Position numbers and translations under genes: made by a program. From assembly GCF_001949145.1 (NCBI RefSeq), contig NW_019091374.1:2079894-2141893 (forward strand): a DNA stretch of 62,000 bases, given 5' to 3'. The notes beneath the pieces are model-generated. The model saw only the letters and a list, made by a program, of their open reading frames with translations, ran no database searches and was not told the origin of the DNA. Positions 43,481-57,229 of the stretch are shown here, in pieces; positions within the stretch are counted from its first letter, which is position 1; each line of letters starts with the position of its first letter. This DNA comes from Acanthaster planci. Taxonomy: Eukaryota; Echinodermata; Asteroidea; Valvatida; Acanthasteridae.

Positions 43481-46051
43481 CATAGGTCCAATTTGTCCAA
43501 AGCTTGTCCTCCCATCTCAAAAACTGAGAACTTCTTCATTCTCTTTTTCACTGTCACTCGTAATCACCCTGAAATTGGTGCTTGCTCGGCTGAATGAACA
43601 TGAGATCAGATAAAACCAAAATCCCACCGTCCCCAATTGCATGTATTCCGCAAAACAATTTTATCTGTTCTCTGTACCCACCAGTCAGCCAGTTGTGTCG
43701 GTCAAACAGGTTCAGCCAGGCTGTGATGTCTGTAGATTGCTTACATCTCAGATGGATTCGTCACCACTAAAAATAAGTTCCCCTAAAGTCTGTGGAAGAG
43801 AAATAAAAAAACCATGAGGAAGACAAGGAAATGAACGGAGGGAAACAGCTCTTTACAGCTTCCTCAAGCTTGTAACATTATGGACTGCATTTTTTTCTTT
43901 TTGACAATCTCTGTCCCTGATCTTCAATTTGGATAAGATTTATGTAAATGTTTGTTCAGGAACAAAGCCAGAAATTTTATGGAAGGGTTGGCTCCTATGA
44001 GAAAAAAAAATTCCCCCCAAAGGACATAAAAGAACAGTCACCCTTCTGGTACTGACAGTGAAATCGTTCAAATGATTGAGTGGGGAATAGGGCTCTCTGT
44101 CATAAAAAGTGAATTGATCAATGTCATGATTAATTCCTATCTGATCAACTGACCCACTTTGTGTTAGTAAAGACATCTTGCCCAGAAGGTACATGCACAT
44201 TCCTCAACTTCTCTTACACAAAACCTGTTCACTTTTTAAGCAAAAATCATGTCCTTTTGATCTAAAGAAAGGATAATTGTTGGGAATTATCTAAATTTAT
44301 TCTAATCCAGGTTTAACAGCTGTACATGTATTCAATTTGTCATTATTTATAGTGTAGAAACAGAAGCAAAAGAAAAGTTTTTCCGTTTTCGGTTTTTGGT
44401 TAACTTCATGTACATAGATACAAAAATACAAAAATGCTTGTCTTTATTGCAACATCAAAACTGCATCCCTACTTCAGCCTGGTTTGGGCCCTTTGGGAAT
44501 ACTTGGTAACATTATAAAAACTGCATTATTTAACATACGGTACATGTAATGTACATGTATTCACATGAAGGGCCTACACACAAGGAAGCCTGTGAAAAAA
44601 AATGCAGACTACCAGTTCCTATTGTGATATGTCCCAAAAAATCAACAGCTTGTGACTTGATTTCCAGTTGGATGGCTCATGATGGACTTGGGGCTAACTT
44701 GCAGGGATAGTGAAGTTGGGCTGGACTCAACTGCAACACTGTCCTATCCTCTTGCACTGAGAATGCGACTTATGTGTTTACTTCTAGTTTTTATCCTTTA
44801 ACTTTTATCGTTGGTTTCCACAAATGTATCGTCAACTGGGGTAAAAGCGAATGATTTTGAAGTTTTCTTAAATATCTCAGTCTTTTGTGGAGACACCAGG
44901 AAATAAATGTGTGCATGGTTTTTATGCAATACATACATGTATCTCTGCTATCCTGTGCCACATATGCCAAGGTTATTCAATTGATAACGGGTAAATTTTT
45001 CCCCCGTTTGGAGGAAGTTTGGTAGACATTTTTACCCGGATCTTGAGGCAAACATGCCCACTAAAAATATATGTACATTCTGAAGCAGATATTTAAAAAT
45101 GTATTTATTATACCAAAAATTGATTGAAAGAAAAGTGCTGTACATGTATTTTATTCATTATGCAATTAACTTTTCTCAATATACATGTACTGGTAAAGTA
45201 TGGCTTAAAACTTATTGATCCATGATGTAGTTGTTAACTTGATGTCCTGATCAAATTAACAATATCAATTTACAATTGGACATGTACATGTATTATGTGC
45301 TGAACTCTGATCTCACCATAAAACCCCATAAAACTACATGTACATGCACATGTGTATCAGTACTTTGATCAAACAAGGAAATTGTAAGTTGGCTTTAACA
45401 AGTCTGTAGGCCAATCTCCCAGGGCAGATCTATTATTTTCAGAATGGGCGGGTGCAAACTTGGGTCGAATAGTCATAATGCAAATGCAATGAAGCCAATT
45501 TAAAATTCATTGTTGTGCAGGCAGTGAGAGGGCGGCATGCACCCAGAGCATGTCCCCCCTCCCCCCTAAATCTGCCAGAGTTCTGTATCAAGAGCTACAT
45601 GTCTTTTTCCTCGGAGGTTTTCTTGGACAAGATTGTTTTTTCTCTTAAAGCTATTTTTTTCTTTCTAACACTCTGCACTTTCCAATCGTTACTATCATAG
45701 AATGTTTTCATTCAATGTTGTACTGATGGCCCTTCAGGTACCACTCGCTCCTCTGTCCAGGCAGATCACATCCATACCGGTATGTCGACTCTGTTTTTGA
45801 TTAAACCTATCATAAGTTTGCAAATCTTTCTTTCCATCTAATTGCAGCTCTGCAGGTGCAGTGAACGGCTGACCCAAAAGTCCTAACTGTGGCTAGGAGT
45901 ATCATACAATTCTATGGAAAGTGGTTGAAACCACTGGCTCGCTAGCCTGTGGCTTTCATAGTCGTAGCTGCAGATTCATGAATGTTATTACCATCTACTA
46001 AAGCCAAGACTTTCAGTGTACAGCCAAAGTGTCCACCAGTCCCCTGGACAG

Positions 46052-46412
46052 CTACATGTACCAGCAGGGTAGTGCAAGGCTAAGGTAGTGGACTGCCAGG
46101 ATAGTGCAAAGGCTCCTACATGTAGGATAGTGGACAGCCAGGGTATAGTGGATGGCCAGGGAAGTGCAAGGCCAGAGAACTAGATAGCCAGAGTACCATA
46201 CTTGACAGTCAAGGTACCAGGTATCCATACGTACATGTACGGGCAGGGTAGTGCAAGGCTAAGGTAGTGGACTGCCAGGATAGTGCAAAGGTTCCTAGGA
46301 TAGTGGACAGCCAGGGTATAGTGGATGGCCAGGGAAGTGCAAGGCCAGAGAACTAGATAGCCAGAGTACCATACTTGACAGTCAAGGTACCAGGTATCCA
46401 TGCGTACATGTA
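46052..46412. repeat. Two-copy tandem duplication of about 179 bp
   Basis: GCAGGGTAGTGCAAGGCTAA begins at 46064 and again at 46243. The two copies match closely to about 46,410, the second lacking a few bases around CTACATGTAGGATAG. Each copy also contains shorter repeats of GTAGTGGACTGCCAGGATAG type. Confidence 0.85.
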
Positions 46413-47398
46413 CCAAACTAAACAGAAAGGGCCCATGTTTGACCTCAAGCTGCATATATTTAGCAAGTAGAAAGCTCCTAATGATCGGTAATGACTGAAG
46501 GGATGTTATTCACTTTAATTCAGTTTTCAGTAAAAGGCAAGAAGTAAATTTCACAATCTCAAAACTGGCCTTTTCATTTGTTGATAACAGTGTTTTATGT
46601 TGGCATTGTAGGTAACCGTTAACGCTAAGGACCATACCGGTATACTGGGTTGACGTGGGTTCATGTACCGTACGCATATAATGTACATGTACGTATGCAA
46701 TAAGGGATTATTCAATTTCATTCATAAAATATTACGAGGTAAACAAAACATGTATGTACGTATACATACCTATACTGCCTATGGAATGGATGCTGATGAG
46801 GTTCAGTCCACTTTTCCTGAGACAGTAGTGAATTTCAGCAGGAAGCTTTGAACAGAAAGAATTATAAAGAACTCAGCATTGGGAAAACTTACATGTAAGT
46901 GGAAAGTTCCAATCATTTCCAGCCCCAAAAGTCAGGCCGAGTTAAACAGCAGCTGAGCTTGCACTGGAATGACCTAAGGTTTTGGCAAGTGGTGAAGGGT
47001 CTGGGGGAGGAGTAAACGGGGGGGCTTATCCGCATTATGACTAACCACAGAATCCTGTTTCCCCAGAAGTCGTACGCATGTGTGCGACATCCTTGGCTCT
47101 TTCATGCAACATACATGTAGCAGTGCAATAGTCAATGCCAGGAAGCACTTGTCTTTAGCAATCGCATACAACTTGCAAGCAATCAAGATTAATCCCAGAA
47201 CTGGGATTCCAGACAAATTAATGTCTCTCTGATGGTGCCACAGGCTGATTCTAAGAACGATTTTCGCCAATCGCTGGCAAAAAATGGCAAGAAAAATGTT
47301 CTTCCCTTTAGGGTTAGTTTACCCTCTAAGTCAACGCGGGAAGAAATAAATATCCACACTTTCCAATCTCACTACAGTTTTACTCAGAATCCTCCAGA

Positions 47399-47618
47399 CA
47401 TGGGCGTGGCAAGGAGGGACCAGGGGGGTGCTTGCCCTCCCCTAGAAAATTTGAAAAAAAATATTTCCAAAAAAAGGCGATGAGGGGGATGAATATCACC
47501 TGCATGTACTTGCTTGAGAAAAACCTCAAATTGACCCCTGATGAGTGCTTTGTCCCTACTGCACCAATTTCTTCTTGGAAATTTTTTCCCCAAGGAAAAA
47601 ATCCTGGCAATACCCATG
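47399..47618. mobile_element. Short TIR element (ATGGGCGTGGCAAGG)
   Basis: CATGGGCGTGGCAAGGAGGG at the left and CCTGGCAATACCCATG inverted at the right. The G/C-rich subterminal sequence recalls the GGCGTAAATC family. Ends approximate. Confidence 0.5.
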
Positions 47619-50600
47619 CCTCCGAAAGCCAAAAGTAGGAATCAACCACAACAACATTTTTGCTCAGTTTAGGCCTAATCTTTCAAGGGGCATTTACATC
47701 CTGTGCAAATTAACAGTGGCAGGGTTGTATGTTTCCTGTCCTACAAAGTCTGCCAAATCCTCCTGATTGATTTAGAAAGATCTGGGATTTAGAAAGATCT
47801 TTCCCGCCACCTGGTTGCTTAACGAAACCAATCAAAATCTAAAACCTGCAATTTGAAAAATTTACTTTCAGGTATCGTATTTCAGCCCCTCTTGGGAAAA
47901 TTCATCCTGCAGAAATGCAACATACATACATGTTATGTTAAGTGTATGAGTTCAGCATGGCTAAGGTACTATACATGTACATGTACATGTTCTGTACATG
48001 CACATGTACTGCTCATTGCAGCATCTGACAGTATAGAATTTCACGTCACAGCCAACTCACCAGAATGTACTGTAGATGTAGCAGTGCTGGTAAGCACCGC
48101 ACAGTACATGTGTGCCCGCTGCTTACATGTACATGTACAATGTACTGTGTACTACTGTTCTGCATGTGCTGACTTTACAAACTTGGTGAGCTGCAAGTTC
48201 ATGATAAACTTATGTTCCTTAAGAATCTCCATTCAGAGTGAATTGCAAAAAACTAAGGAAGTTTCCCAGTTTAGGAAAAATCTTATCTTCCAATATGATT
48301 GAGAGATTACAGCAAATAACTGTAACTTTAAGAACTGTACTGGCACATGTCAAACCCTGCATTTCAGCAACTTTTTTTTTTAACCGATACGTCTTTGACA
48401 GGAAATGGTATTTTCCTCCAGGTTGAGGTAGCTGAAAATAGCCTGGCAGCAAATTTTGGATGACTGGGTGGCATGACTCATCCCCTCCCCAAGGAACGGG
48501 CACAGGAAGGGGGTTTAACATGCACAGCGCCGTACTGACAGGGGGCTCTGTTCGGGAGTGGGAGGGGTAGAAGATGGTAAGGAGGGGTGTTACCAGTAAA
48601 ATACCCAAAGTCAGGGCTGTTCTCTGAGAATCTAAGAGTGGCCCTTCAGATCCACTGTATTCAAAACTTGATCTACAAACATAACAGGCGTTTGAAAACA
48701 CTCATAAACTATGGACAAAGGACAGCTGTGTCCTTAAATTAACTGGCTGTGGCTAGGAATTGCATATGTACAGTGTTCTAGATAGGACCATTTTAGTGCC
48801 AGGTAAATTTTTGGATTATCAAGCGTAGTGATCACAGTGACTGGAACTCTCACAGCCCATACATGTAGCTGGGATTTTAGGACTTTGATTTGTGAGAAAT
48901 ATATTTCTTACATGTAGGTCTTTACTTACTTGTTTAAAATTGTAAAATAGTACAAAACTGCAACTTTTTAAGCTTGAAATATGATCAAATTGGTATATTT
49001 TCAGCAATATTTCACAGCCAATTTGAACCCAAGAGCCTGGCGGAAACTTACAGTACCGGGTCGTGCCGCCCAGCACTGCCCACCGTGGCTAGAACGCTGC
49101 ATATGTATTTATGGGAAGTGGCCGTAGCCGCTATAGAATATGCACACCTCGTAGAACAGAAACAATTTTCCTCGAATTTCACATCTTCACTCATTCCTAC
49201 CAACTTTTCTTTTCTTTAATGTACATGGCATACATACATGTATGCGTCAAATAAAAACACCCAGAGACATACATGTACATGCCACTTTCTGTAATTTTCG
49301 TCACATTTCATGGTCACAGTGGACCTCTTAATGAAGTGTTTCTGAACCACAACATGGTGGTAAATGCAAAGTTATACAAAATAATTTTTCAGAAATATTA
49401 ATATTTGAACCATAATAAATGTCTATATTTTCAACTGAAGTATACACTAGGAACATTAAGTTGAGTACAATTTGTCTGACCTCTTAAAGAAAAAGTTGGC
49501 CAAACTATTTCAAACAGCAAACAATTGAGGAAAATATTTTTCTACCAAGTGCAGCTAAACTTTTTGCCCCGACTGTACACCCTGTACATGTGCTGGCTTG
49601 GTTTTTTCAGTGGAGTCATAATTTCAGCACGCAGTGTCATATTAGCTTCATGATTTTGATGAACCCTCAAAGTTTTAACCTCAGGACCACTCAAGAAGTT
49701 ACGGCTTTATGAACAAACAAAAGGAAAATGACATTCCTCAGCTGAAAAGAAACCATATTAGCAACGCCAGTTCCATACCTGGAGCTCCTGTGGCTAGCTA
49801 CATGTACCGGTACATGTACTAGCAAATCTTGCACAACCACGACAACCCCATCTGGATGGGTCTGCTAGTAACGTCCGGTAGGCACAAGTCTTGTGTGTTC
49901 TTTTCAACCAAGCAGCGGATTCCAACACTTCATGGTTTCACAAGGCATCCGTCAATGACTCACATGTAGAAACTCTATTAATGAACTTAGGAGGAAAGAA
50001 TGTAGAAATTAGTTAAAAAGTTGGCAAATCAAAATGATTGGTTGCACTCCATGTAGTGATAATACATGTACATGTACAATCCACTGTATTACGGTGTATG
50101 TTAAGTTCCAGACAAAGCAAGATTTTAGACAAAAAGGTGACTCAGCATGTTTCAGTTTATGAGAAAAAAAACATGAAATTTCAGCTGTTTAGAGGCCATC
50201 TATTATCAATTTGGAGCAACTTCTGACTGTTGATTCTTATAATGTTGATTACAACTTCAGAAGGGCATCTCAGTCTTTTTGGAACACCCCAGTAATTACA
50301 TGTAAATACAAAACTAGTACATGTACATGAACACATGGAATTTTAGCAATTTGTAAGCCTTGAAAATTTCCATTTTGGGCCGATTTCACCAGTTAATTCT
50401 GAAACGCTGGCTCCATATCCAGTAGAGAAGTATGAGTGAACAACCAAATGCAAGATAAGAGTTCCTCAATACCGTACACTGGACAGAATCAAAACATGAG
50501 TAGAGCAAAGACAACCTGGTGCACTTACATTTAAAGAACGTACATGTATAGGCCTACATGTACACGCAATACTTGGGGTGACCAGCGACTGTAAGCAACG

Positions 50601-52894
50601 TGATGAACACTTTCATAGGAAAACTGAAACTGTCAACTTTAGAGTATCGGTAGCCATACACCTTCAAAGTTACATGCACACAACCACAATGAATACAACC
50701 AGGAACACTACAGGAAATCACACTTTTCCCCAAAATATGCATGTTTACGTGGAAGTGCTGGGTGCCATGAATGAAAACTTTTGCATCCGGAACTCACATC
50801 CGTCAATAACGTTCTCTGTCTGCCTGGATTTCTATCTGCTATTGTTGAATTGGTACCGGTACATGGGGCGTGCACCCACTAAAGTTTGTCTGGGAACATG
50901 CCTCAGAGAAATATCTATTGTTACACCTCAAAGTGGGTAAAACCCTGCCACTGAATACCTGAAACTCTGGGCCATTGTCCGCAGTAAGTTGGGCTGAGGT
51001 GCTAGATAAACACAGTATTTTTAGCCCATATTCACTATTAATCATCCTTAAAATGCTTAGAAAATATGGTGTCAACTGCCAGATTTAAAGAAGGAAGTCG
51101 AAAATAACCTTACTTTCCATATTTTGGAGTTTAAATGTACATGTCTGTGTGCACAACTGTATTGTTTTACGTGTATGTTACTGCTGGATTTCAAATTCTT
51201 TAAATTTGTTTTCAGAGTATTTGATGGTTCTCAATTTGAAGACATGTACCGTATTATTCTGGGTTAGGTTTGACTCTCACATTTCAAACTTAATCAGATT
51301 AAATGGCTTAGAAATTTTAACAACCTGCCACAACAAATACATGTATATTATTTTGGCCAAAAATTTTGACTTGAAAAAATGCCAGATAAACCAGGCAACT
51401 TATGATATACAGAAAAACACCAAAACTACTGCCTAAATAGAGTCATTTGAATGATGTGATATGTACAGTAACTTACCTGTGCAGTGTACCCCGCCCTAAG
51501 ATACATGTACCGGTACATGTAGGCCTACTGTGCAATACCCCAGGGGTTTGCCATGGAGCAATGTATACTTTGTACAAGAAGCCATGCACAGCAGCTGAGT
51601 TCAAGTTTAACACACAGTCCACCTCGAACGACTTCGCGGACTTTGCATACCGTACACGTACACGTGTGTTTATAAACAAACAGGGCTAGCATTACGTGTT
51701 TAGACAGGCAGAACTGACTCAAGCCATGTGTAGTGCAGTACTCTTTGGACTATTGACTGTCCCTGTGAGTACAGTTGGCCAGATTACATACGTTTGTAAA
51801 CATGTCCTCTAGTGCAAAGTGGCTATCGGTAGGAACAAAATCAGGATGCTGATACATGTCAATCCAGACAATCAAAATTTGGGTAAAACAAGACAAAAAA
51901 GTTTTTATTTTGCAACAGATGAACAAAACTTTGTGCGCATTGGTGGTGAGTACTTTCATGCAGTCACGTGGCAGCGAGTGAACTCGACACAAAAGGCGTT
52001 GGATGACGTCAACTTTCAATCTGTCATGAAGGAAGAGTCAGCTTTTCACTACCAGATTGTGACTGTACACATCCAGTTTACTTCAGAGAAGTACATCGAG
52101 GAATGGTTGGAAAATATCCAGTGCCCAAATATGATTCGAGTCTGATGTACCCCTACAAAGCAAGGTTGTACAACACTTCACTAACAAAACTACAAATACT
52201 ACATGTACTTTGAAAGTACAGATTACATGTACTGTACATCTCGAAGTTTCAGACATGAGCTCATTCATGTAACAAGACACGTACATGTGCTGATTATCAG
52301 TATCAGGCTTATTTGAAAACTTGATGCAAGGCACATTTTAACTTTGGAAGGTCCATGTAGAACGTAGTTCAACCCAGCAAGGTACGTGTAAGCCTTAGTA
52401 CCAGTATGGACATGTACAGGAATGTAGTGTAGGCCTGTAGCCTACGGTACTGCATCATGTTCATGTACATGTGTGTACAGAATATACGCAACACCTACAA
52501 AAAATTAAGGCGAGGCTTTTGAAGTTAGTGCTCGGATCTGTCGACCTTCCGGATTCAGAACTGGCAAAAAATACTTTCTTTTTTTTTTTTGAGAGCCGTG
52601 GATCCGTCGGCCAACAATTTACCGATGTTAATGTTCAATTTCAATTTTGTGAGCTTTGATCTTCGGTGGCCAGCGCTAGTGGTAAGAGATACCTCGGTGT
52701 TTTCTTCCAGAAAAAAATTTGTTTTGTATTCTTCCCTCCAACTTGAAGACCCTTCTTTGTTTTTCTTGAGACCAAGGAAAATACACATACTTTTTTTCCC
52801 CGTCCTCCAAAATTTGTCTCAAAAAAATCCAAGCACCAATTTAATGAAAAAATGTTTTTCTAAAGTTCAGTATGTACTGGTAAAGTTGTATGCA

Positions 52895-53030
52895 AAGGCA
52901 TAAATCCGGAAGGAGGAAGTATATAGTGTACCGATGTACATCCCCCAGTCCCAGGCTTTTTGACCTGGTGGGGATGGGCTGTGATTGAATCATATCCCCT
53001 CCCCACCCTACTTTTTCATTGTGAGAAAAA
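52895..53030. repeat. Decayed GGCGTAAATC-like fragment
   Basis: AAAGGCATAAATCCGGAAGG followed by runs such as CATCCCCCAGTCCCAGG and CATATCCCCTCCCC resembles one end of the family seen at 11,213 and 13,338. The matching other end was not found. Confidence 0.35.
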
Positions 53031-54882
53031 TAAATTAGGCGCATGTTGAGGAATTTTGTGGACTTTTCATCAACTGAACTGTACCCATTGGCACCAACAA
53101 AAGAGCAACAAAAAAAAAAAGAAAAAAAGCTGTAAATTTCAGCTGTTTTGAGGAAGGTTTAGGGGTGTTTAAAGCACATACTGAAGACGAACATCCAGTA
53201 TAGTACTGGTACATGTGTGTATCGTGAACAGCGCCAACTTGTGCCATTTTGTGTCATCATCCTTCCGTTCACCTCACAAAATTCCTCGGTAGGGCAATTT
53301 TTGGATTTGTCATCCATTCCCCTCATCCCCTCCGTCTCTGAAACAAATTTACCCCACTGCCTGCAAACACAATCCAAAAAAGTTTCATCTTCTTTCTCCT
53401 GAAGGCGACATTTATAATTGAATTTAATGTGTGCTTGGCATGACACTGGTGGGCCAATTCAATGGAACTACATGTACATTTACCTGGGTAATTCCTGAAA
53501 TTAGGGGTTCTTTTTTTTTCGTGTCCCTGTCACATCCAACATATGATTTGGTAAGTTCAGAACACATTTTCTAATTTCCAAGAGGGATAAATTAATGCAA
53601 ATTACCTGCCAAACAAACAGTAATAGTTTGAAATTGATTCCGGTGCTATTTCCATGTCAAATAACAAAGGTCAGATGTAACAGGGACACAAAAATGTCAC
53701 ACTTTTGGACCCCTCATTTCATTTGTAACAGCCATTCTTGCTTTTACATGTACATTGTAGGATTGTTTTGCTCAATGTTTTAAAAGTTAAAACTTAGTGT
53801 GCGTATCACTCAAAAATTATCTTTTTACCCTTGGGAAGTTTTCTTTTCTACAACTGTAGGTCGTTTTGAGGAGGAAGTTGCTGGAAAATATAAAATTCTG
53901 TACTGATTTTGTCGGTTGAAGACAGAGTAAGTGAGGTGTTCCCATTAATTCTGAATTCCATATAACAGGTTTTTCTTCAATAATTTTAAATTGTATTGAG
54001 GAGTTCAACTAGATCATTGCAGATTGGCACCTTGCATTCCAATGTCTATTGGCCAAATTTCAATTGCCATTGACAAAAACATGTATTTGTGAACCAAGAT
54101 CAATATCCCTTATGCCCCCACTAGTAACATAGGCCTAGGCAGCTTGGGCCTACATCATACATACATACATGTACACAATAAACATGTTGACTGGTACATG
54201 TACATGCAGGCCAACTGCGCTGAAGTCTGTGAAACACCTGATGACAAAACGCTATACTCTACTGGGGGCCTACCAGTAATAGACATAGTAGACATTCACT
54301 AGACCTCATTAATAATCCTCTATGATAATACGCATACATGTAACACAGGCGTCGATACATGTAGCTTAGAGGCCTACAAGTGTGCATTGTCATTAGCCGT
54401 GATGATCAATACTACTGTACTGTGAAATGTAGGCCCTGGGCTAAGACTTGAGTTGCATCAGTTTGCATGCGTCATCAGCACTGAACAGTCAGTCAGTGAA
54501 AAAAACTGAGACAGTAAACTGTAGCCCTACCAATGCAATCGTTTCGAACAAAGTAGCCTAGCCTTTTTTTTAGTCATGCTAAGATTTAAGAGGTCAGCAC
54601 GGTGGTTAATAATAATGACCACGAATGGCATGATGACCATGACCAGTGATGACGGTAGAATTTGAGTTGTTTACTGACGGAAAATCATACCAACATGTGC
54701 AACATACCGAAAGAAACAGGTTAAGTTCTGCAGCCTCCGCGCACAAACTGACGGTCTGGCATGGCTGTCCGGATGAGTGATCACGCTGAATGCTCGTCTA
54801 TTGAAATGGCCCGCCATCACTGCACCGTCTGTAGCTGTCTGAGAAAAGAACAGAAATCGCTCACGTCCAGACAACCACCTAC

Positions 54883-54913
54883 CGAGAATGTTGCTGATTG
54901 GTCCAATGTTCAT
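54883..54913 (-). CDS. Candidate first coding exon of the PDZPH1-like gene
   Basis: ATG at 54913 opens MNIGPISNIL and reaches a consensus donor CTCG|GTAGGT in phase 1, the phase required by the large exon's acceptor at 28382. The surroundings are richer in CpG than the preceding 25 kb, with ATTGG boxes nearby, as expected near a promoter. With ten codons and a 26-kb intron this rests on phase and signal only. Other first exons or intervening small exons are quite possible. Confidence 0.3.
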
Positions 54914-56880
54914 GACAGGAATCCGGAGCCGAGGGGATGCACGTTGGATGGCTTCGTGAAACCTGCATCCCAATCTGTTGACTGGGGCTAGGTTTTCACT
55001 CCATTGGCAATACGCGGAGACGCACAAACAATAGACCTAGCCGTAGCTCTGGCTGACGCGCTTTGAAGCGACTCTACTAGACTTGACCCTGTCTCTCCTT
55101 CATATTTAGGCTTCGCAGCAACTACGAAAAACTTGGTGGCGCTATCAATGAAAACACAGAAGGTTGCACTTGTAATAGGCTAATCTGTGGTTGCACTACA
55201 CCAAATACGCAACCATAGAATACAGTGCAAAATCGGACCGAAATAGCGCCGCCTGTTGACTCTCGTGAAGAGGTTAGCCCCCGTTTTTTCACTGGCATTT
55301 CAAGATTATGGCCAAAAGATTACTTTTCGTTTCATTTTTATGGGAGTTTTTATTCAACTTTCAAGGAAGATACCCCCCCAAGTAGCAGTAAAACTAAGCG
55401 CTCATTTATGAATGGAGCCACCCGCCTCTATCCAAAATAGGCACGCAATTTGGGGCTTTTTGTGAAAGAAACACCCCGAACTGGAAACCATCAGTCCAAA
55501 ATTTGGGATTTAAAGAAATATTTCTATGATCCCTCCTGATTATGGTCTGTCTTAATGGAAAAAGCCCGTGGGATCACAAAATATTGATGAGCTGTCGCAC
55601 AGAAATACAACCATTTGGTGGAATGCACCGAGGAGGCTTTCCTTGCTCTGTGGGCCAACTAGTGTATGCAATAACAATTCCCTCGTTTTCTGTTTTGCAA
55701 GGTTACAGTGGAAAAAGTACCGTAGCCCACACATTGGCAGATGGTTATGTAAGATACGAAGGGCCTAGGCTTTCAACTGAAGCGCAACCTCGCAGTCGCG
55801 AAATTCTAATTTAAACATTCCTCTTTTGAAGTGGCGAAAATGATAATTTTAATAGCTAGGGATTTCGAGACAACTTTTTTGTTTCGAACATAAGTGTTTA
55901 AGGCCTGAAATTTGGACAGCGTATCACCAGTATCGCATGGGTAGGCCTACATGGCAGTATGATCTACTTAGCGTGAATTTCAGCTGGTACCGAATTCGCC
56001 CTTTGGATAAATTGAAACCACGCTACTGTGTTTGAATTTTGTCGATCGTTAAATTTGAATCAACTGCAACCGTAGCGATTAAGCATGACAGGATGATGCC
56101 CTTGATATACTGCATGATTTTTCTACAGGAACTGTACATAGGCCAAGCTAAATGTACCCCTTTCGATTTGTCGTAAGTTCGGCCTTGAGGATCAATTCTG
56201 GACGACTAACGGGCGCCAAGCCTCAGGAAGTGCGACAACCGGCCATGAACTTGATGGAGGTGCTTCATGGGCGTGAGTACAGTGTAAAAAGATGCCATTC
56301 ATATAGCTCAGCGTGTAATGAGGTATTCGGCAGCGAACAAATTCTTATCGACAAAAGAGGTAACATGTCGATGAACATTCAAAGCGGTATGGTGCAAACT
56401 TTTTGAGGGGTAGGCTACAATACGCCGCCCTTAAGTCTATACCCCATGGAAGAAAATGTCGAAAATTCTGACGAGTTTGGATGCTGAAAAAGCTTTAATA
56501 CTAAACTGAAATAACTATATCACTTTTTTCCTGGAGTGACCACACATTTTTGCCCTTAAAATGACAAAATATAAAAGAAAATTTAATGAAATATAAAAGT
56601 GCATAATATTACAGGGATGCATTCAACGCGTTCCTCTAGGTTCATATAAAATCTGGGAAATGAATGATACATGCGTCTGAGATGGAAAGGATGGTAACTA
56701 TAGCGACTGGATTGAATTGGTAAAGTAACAAAGGCAAGATGAAATCTCCTTCAGAATTGATGTTGCGTACAATCGCTCGTCTGTTTCCATATTTAATTAA
56801 AATGGTTGTCTTTGCCAGTCATTTTGATTTATTGCAGCTATGCAGGTTACAGTTTGCCTTTTGATCTGATGGTCCCTCGC
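54914..56880. other. Between the two divergent genes
   Basis: Probable regulatory space between the minus-strand PDZPH1-like gene (if its first exon is right) and the plus-strand receptor gene. No exon, RNA or clear repeat recognised. Several short open frames are present without domain resemblance. Confidence 0.4.
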
Positions 56881-56891
56881 ACCAGCAGCTC

Positions 56892-56902
56892 TGCGCATGC
56901 GA
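56892..56902. promoter_or_regulatory. NRF-1-like site
   Basis: TGCGCATGCGA matches the palindromic NRF-1 consensus (YGCGCAYGCGCR) at all but the last positions. It lies about 330 bp upstream of the receptor ATG, a typical promoter position in animals. Confidence 0.45.
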
Positions 56903-57229
56903 GTTTCTCATCATCGGTATTCGTCCGCTGTGTGTGGAGGCAGTGGGGAGTAACGTGGTCGGGTCAGAACCGCCTTTGATTGCTTCTTTTTATGCGCTAT
57001 GCAGAAAAAAGACGTAACGAGGCCGTTGCTGGTAATTGCCTCGCCATATAGTGATGCCCCAGCAAATGACTACAACATCATAAATCAAAATAATTGCTCT
57101 GCCCTTTGTGACTGCGTAGGATAAGTTTCTCGCTCTCTGATCACTGAAAGTGCCAACTGTTTCCATGAGCCAAAAGGTCCACTTTCTACTAAAAATAGCC
57201 ATCGTTGCTGCACAAGCAACAGCAGCGGG

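Larger units (their letters stand above)
28383..54882. other. About 26 kb without recognised exons; repeat-rich, possible giant intron
   Basis: I find no exon with family resemblance. The stretch holds several TIR elements, a 179-bp duplication, a possible SINE, simple repeats (e.g. CATCATCATC near 36,562, AT run 41,192-41,206) and very many ACATGTAC-type palindromic repeats (clusters near 30,970, 36,270, 38,100, 45,280, 47,970, 48,130, 49,800). If the candidate exon at 54,883 belongs to the PDZPH1-like gene, this is its first intron; otherwise it is intergenic. Confidence 0.5.

Noticed and set aside
48219-48701. 160-codon minus-strand frame
   Set aside because: Long, but without domain resemblance, compositional bias of coding sequence or splice support. 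Part lies in G/C-rich low-complexity sequence.
54671-55027. 118-codon minus-strand frame near 54.8 kb
   Set aside because: Only the short ATG-to-donor part (54,883-54,913) has a signal consistent with an exon; the frame as a whole resembles nothing.
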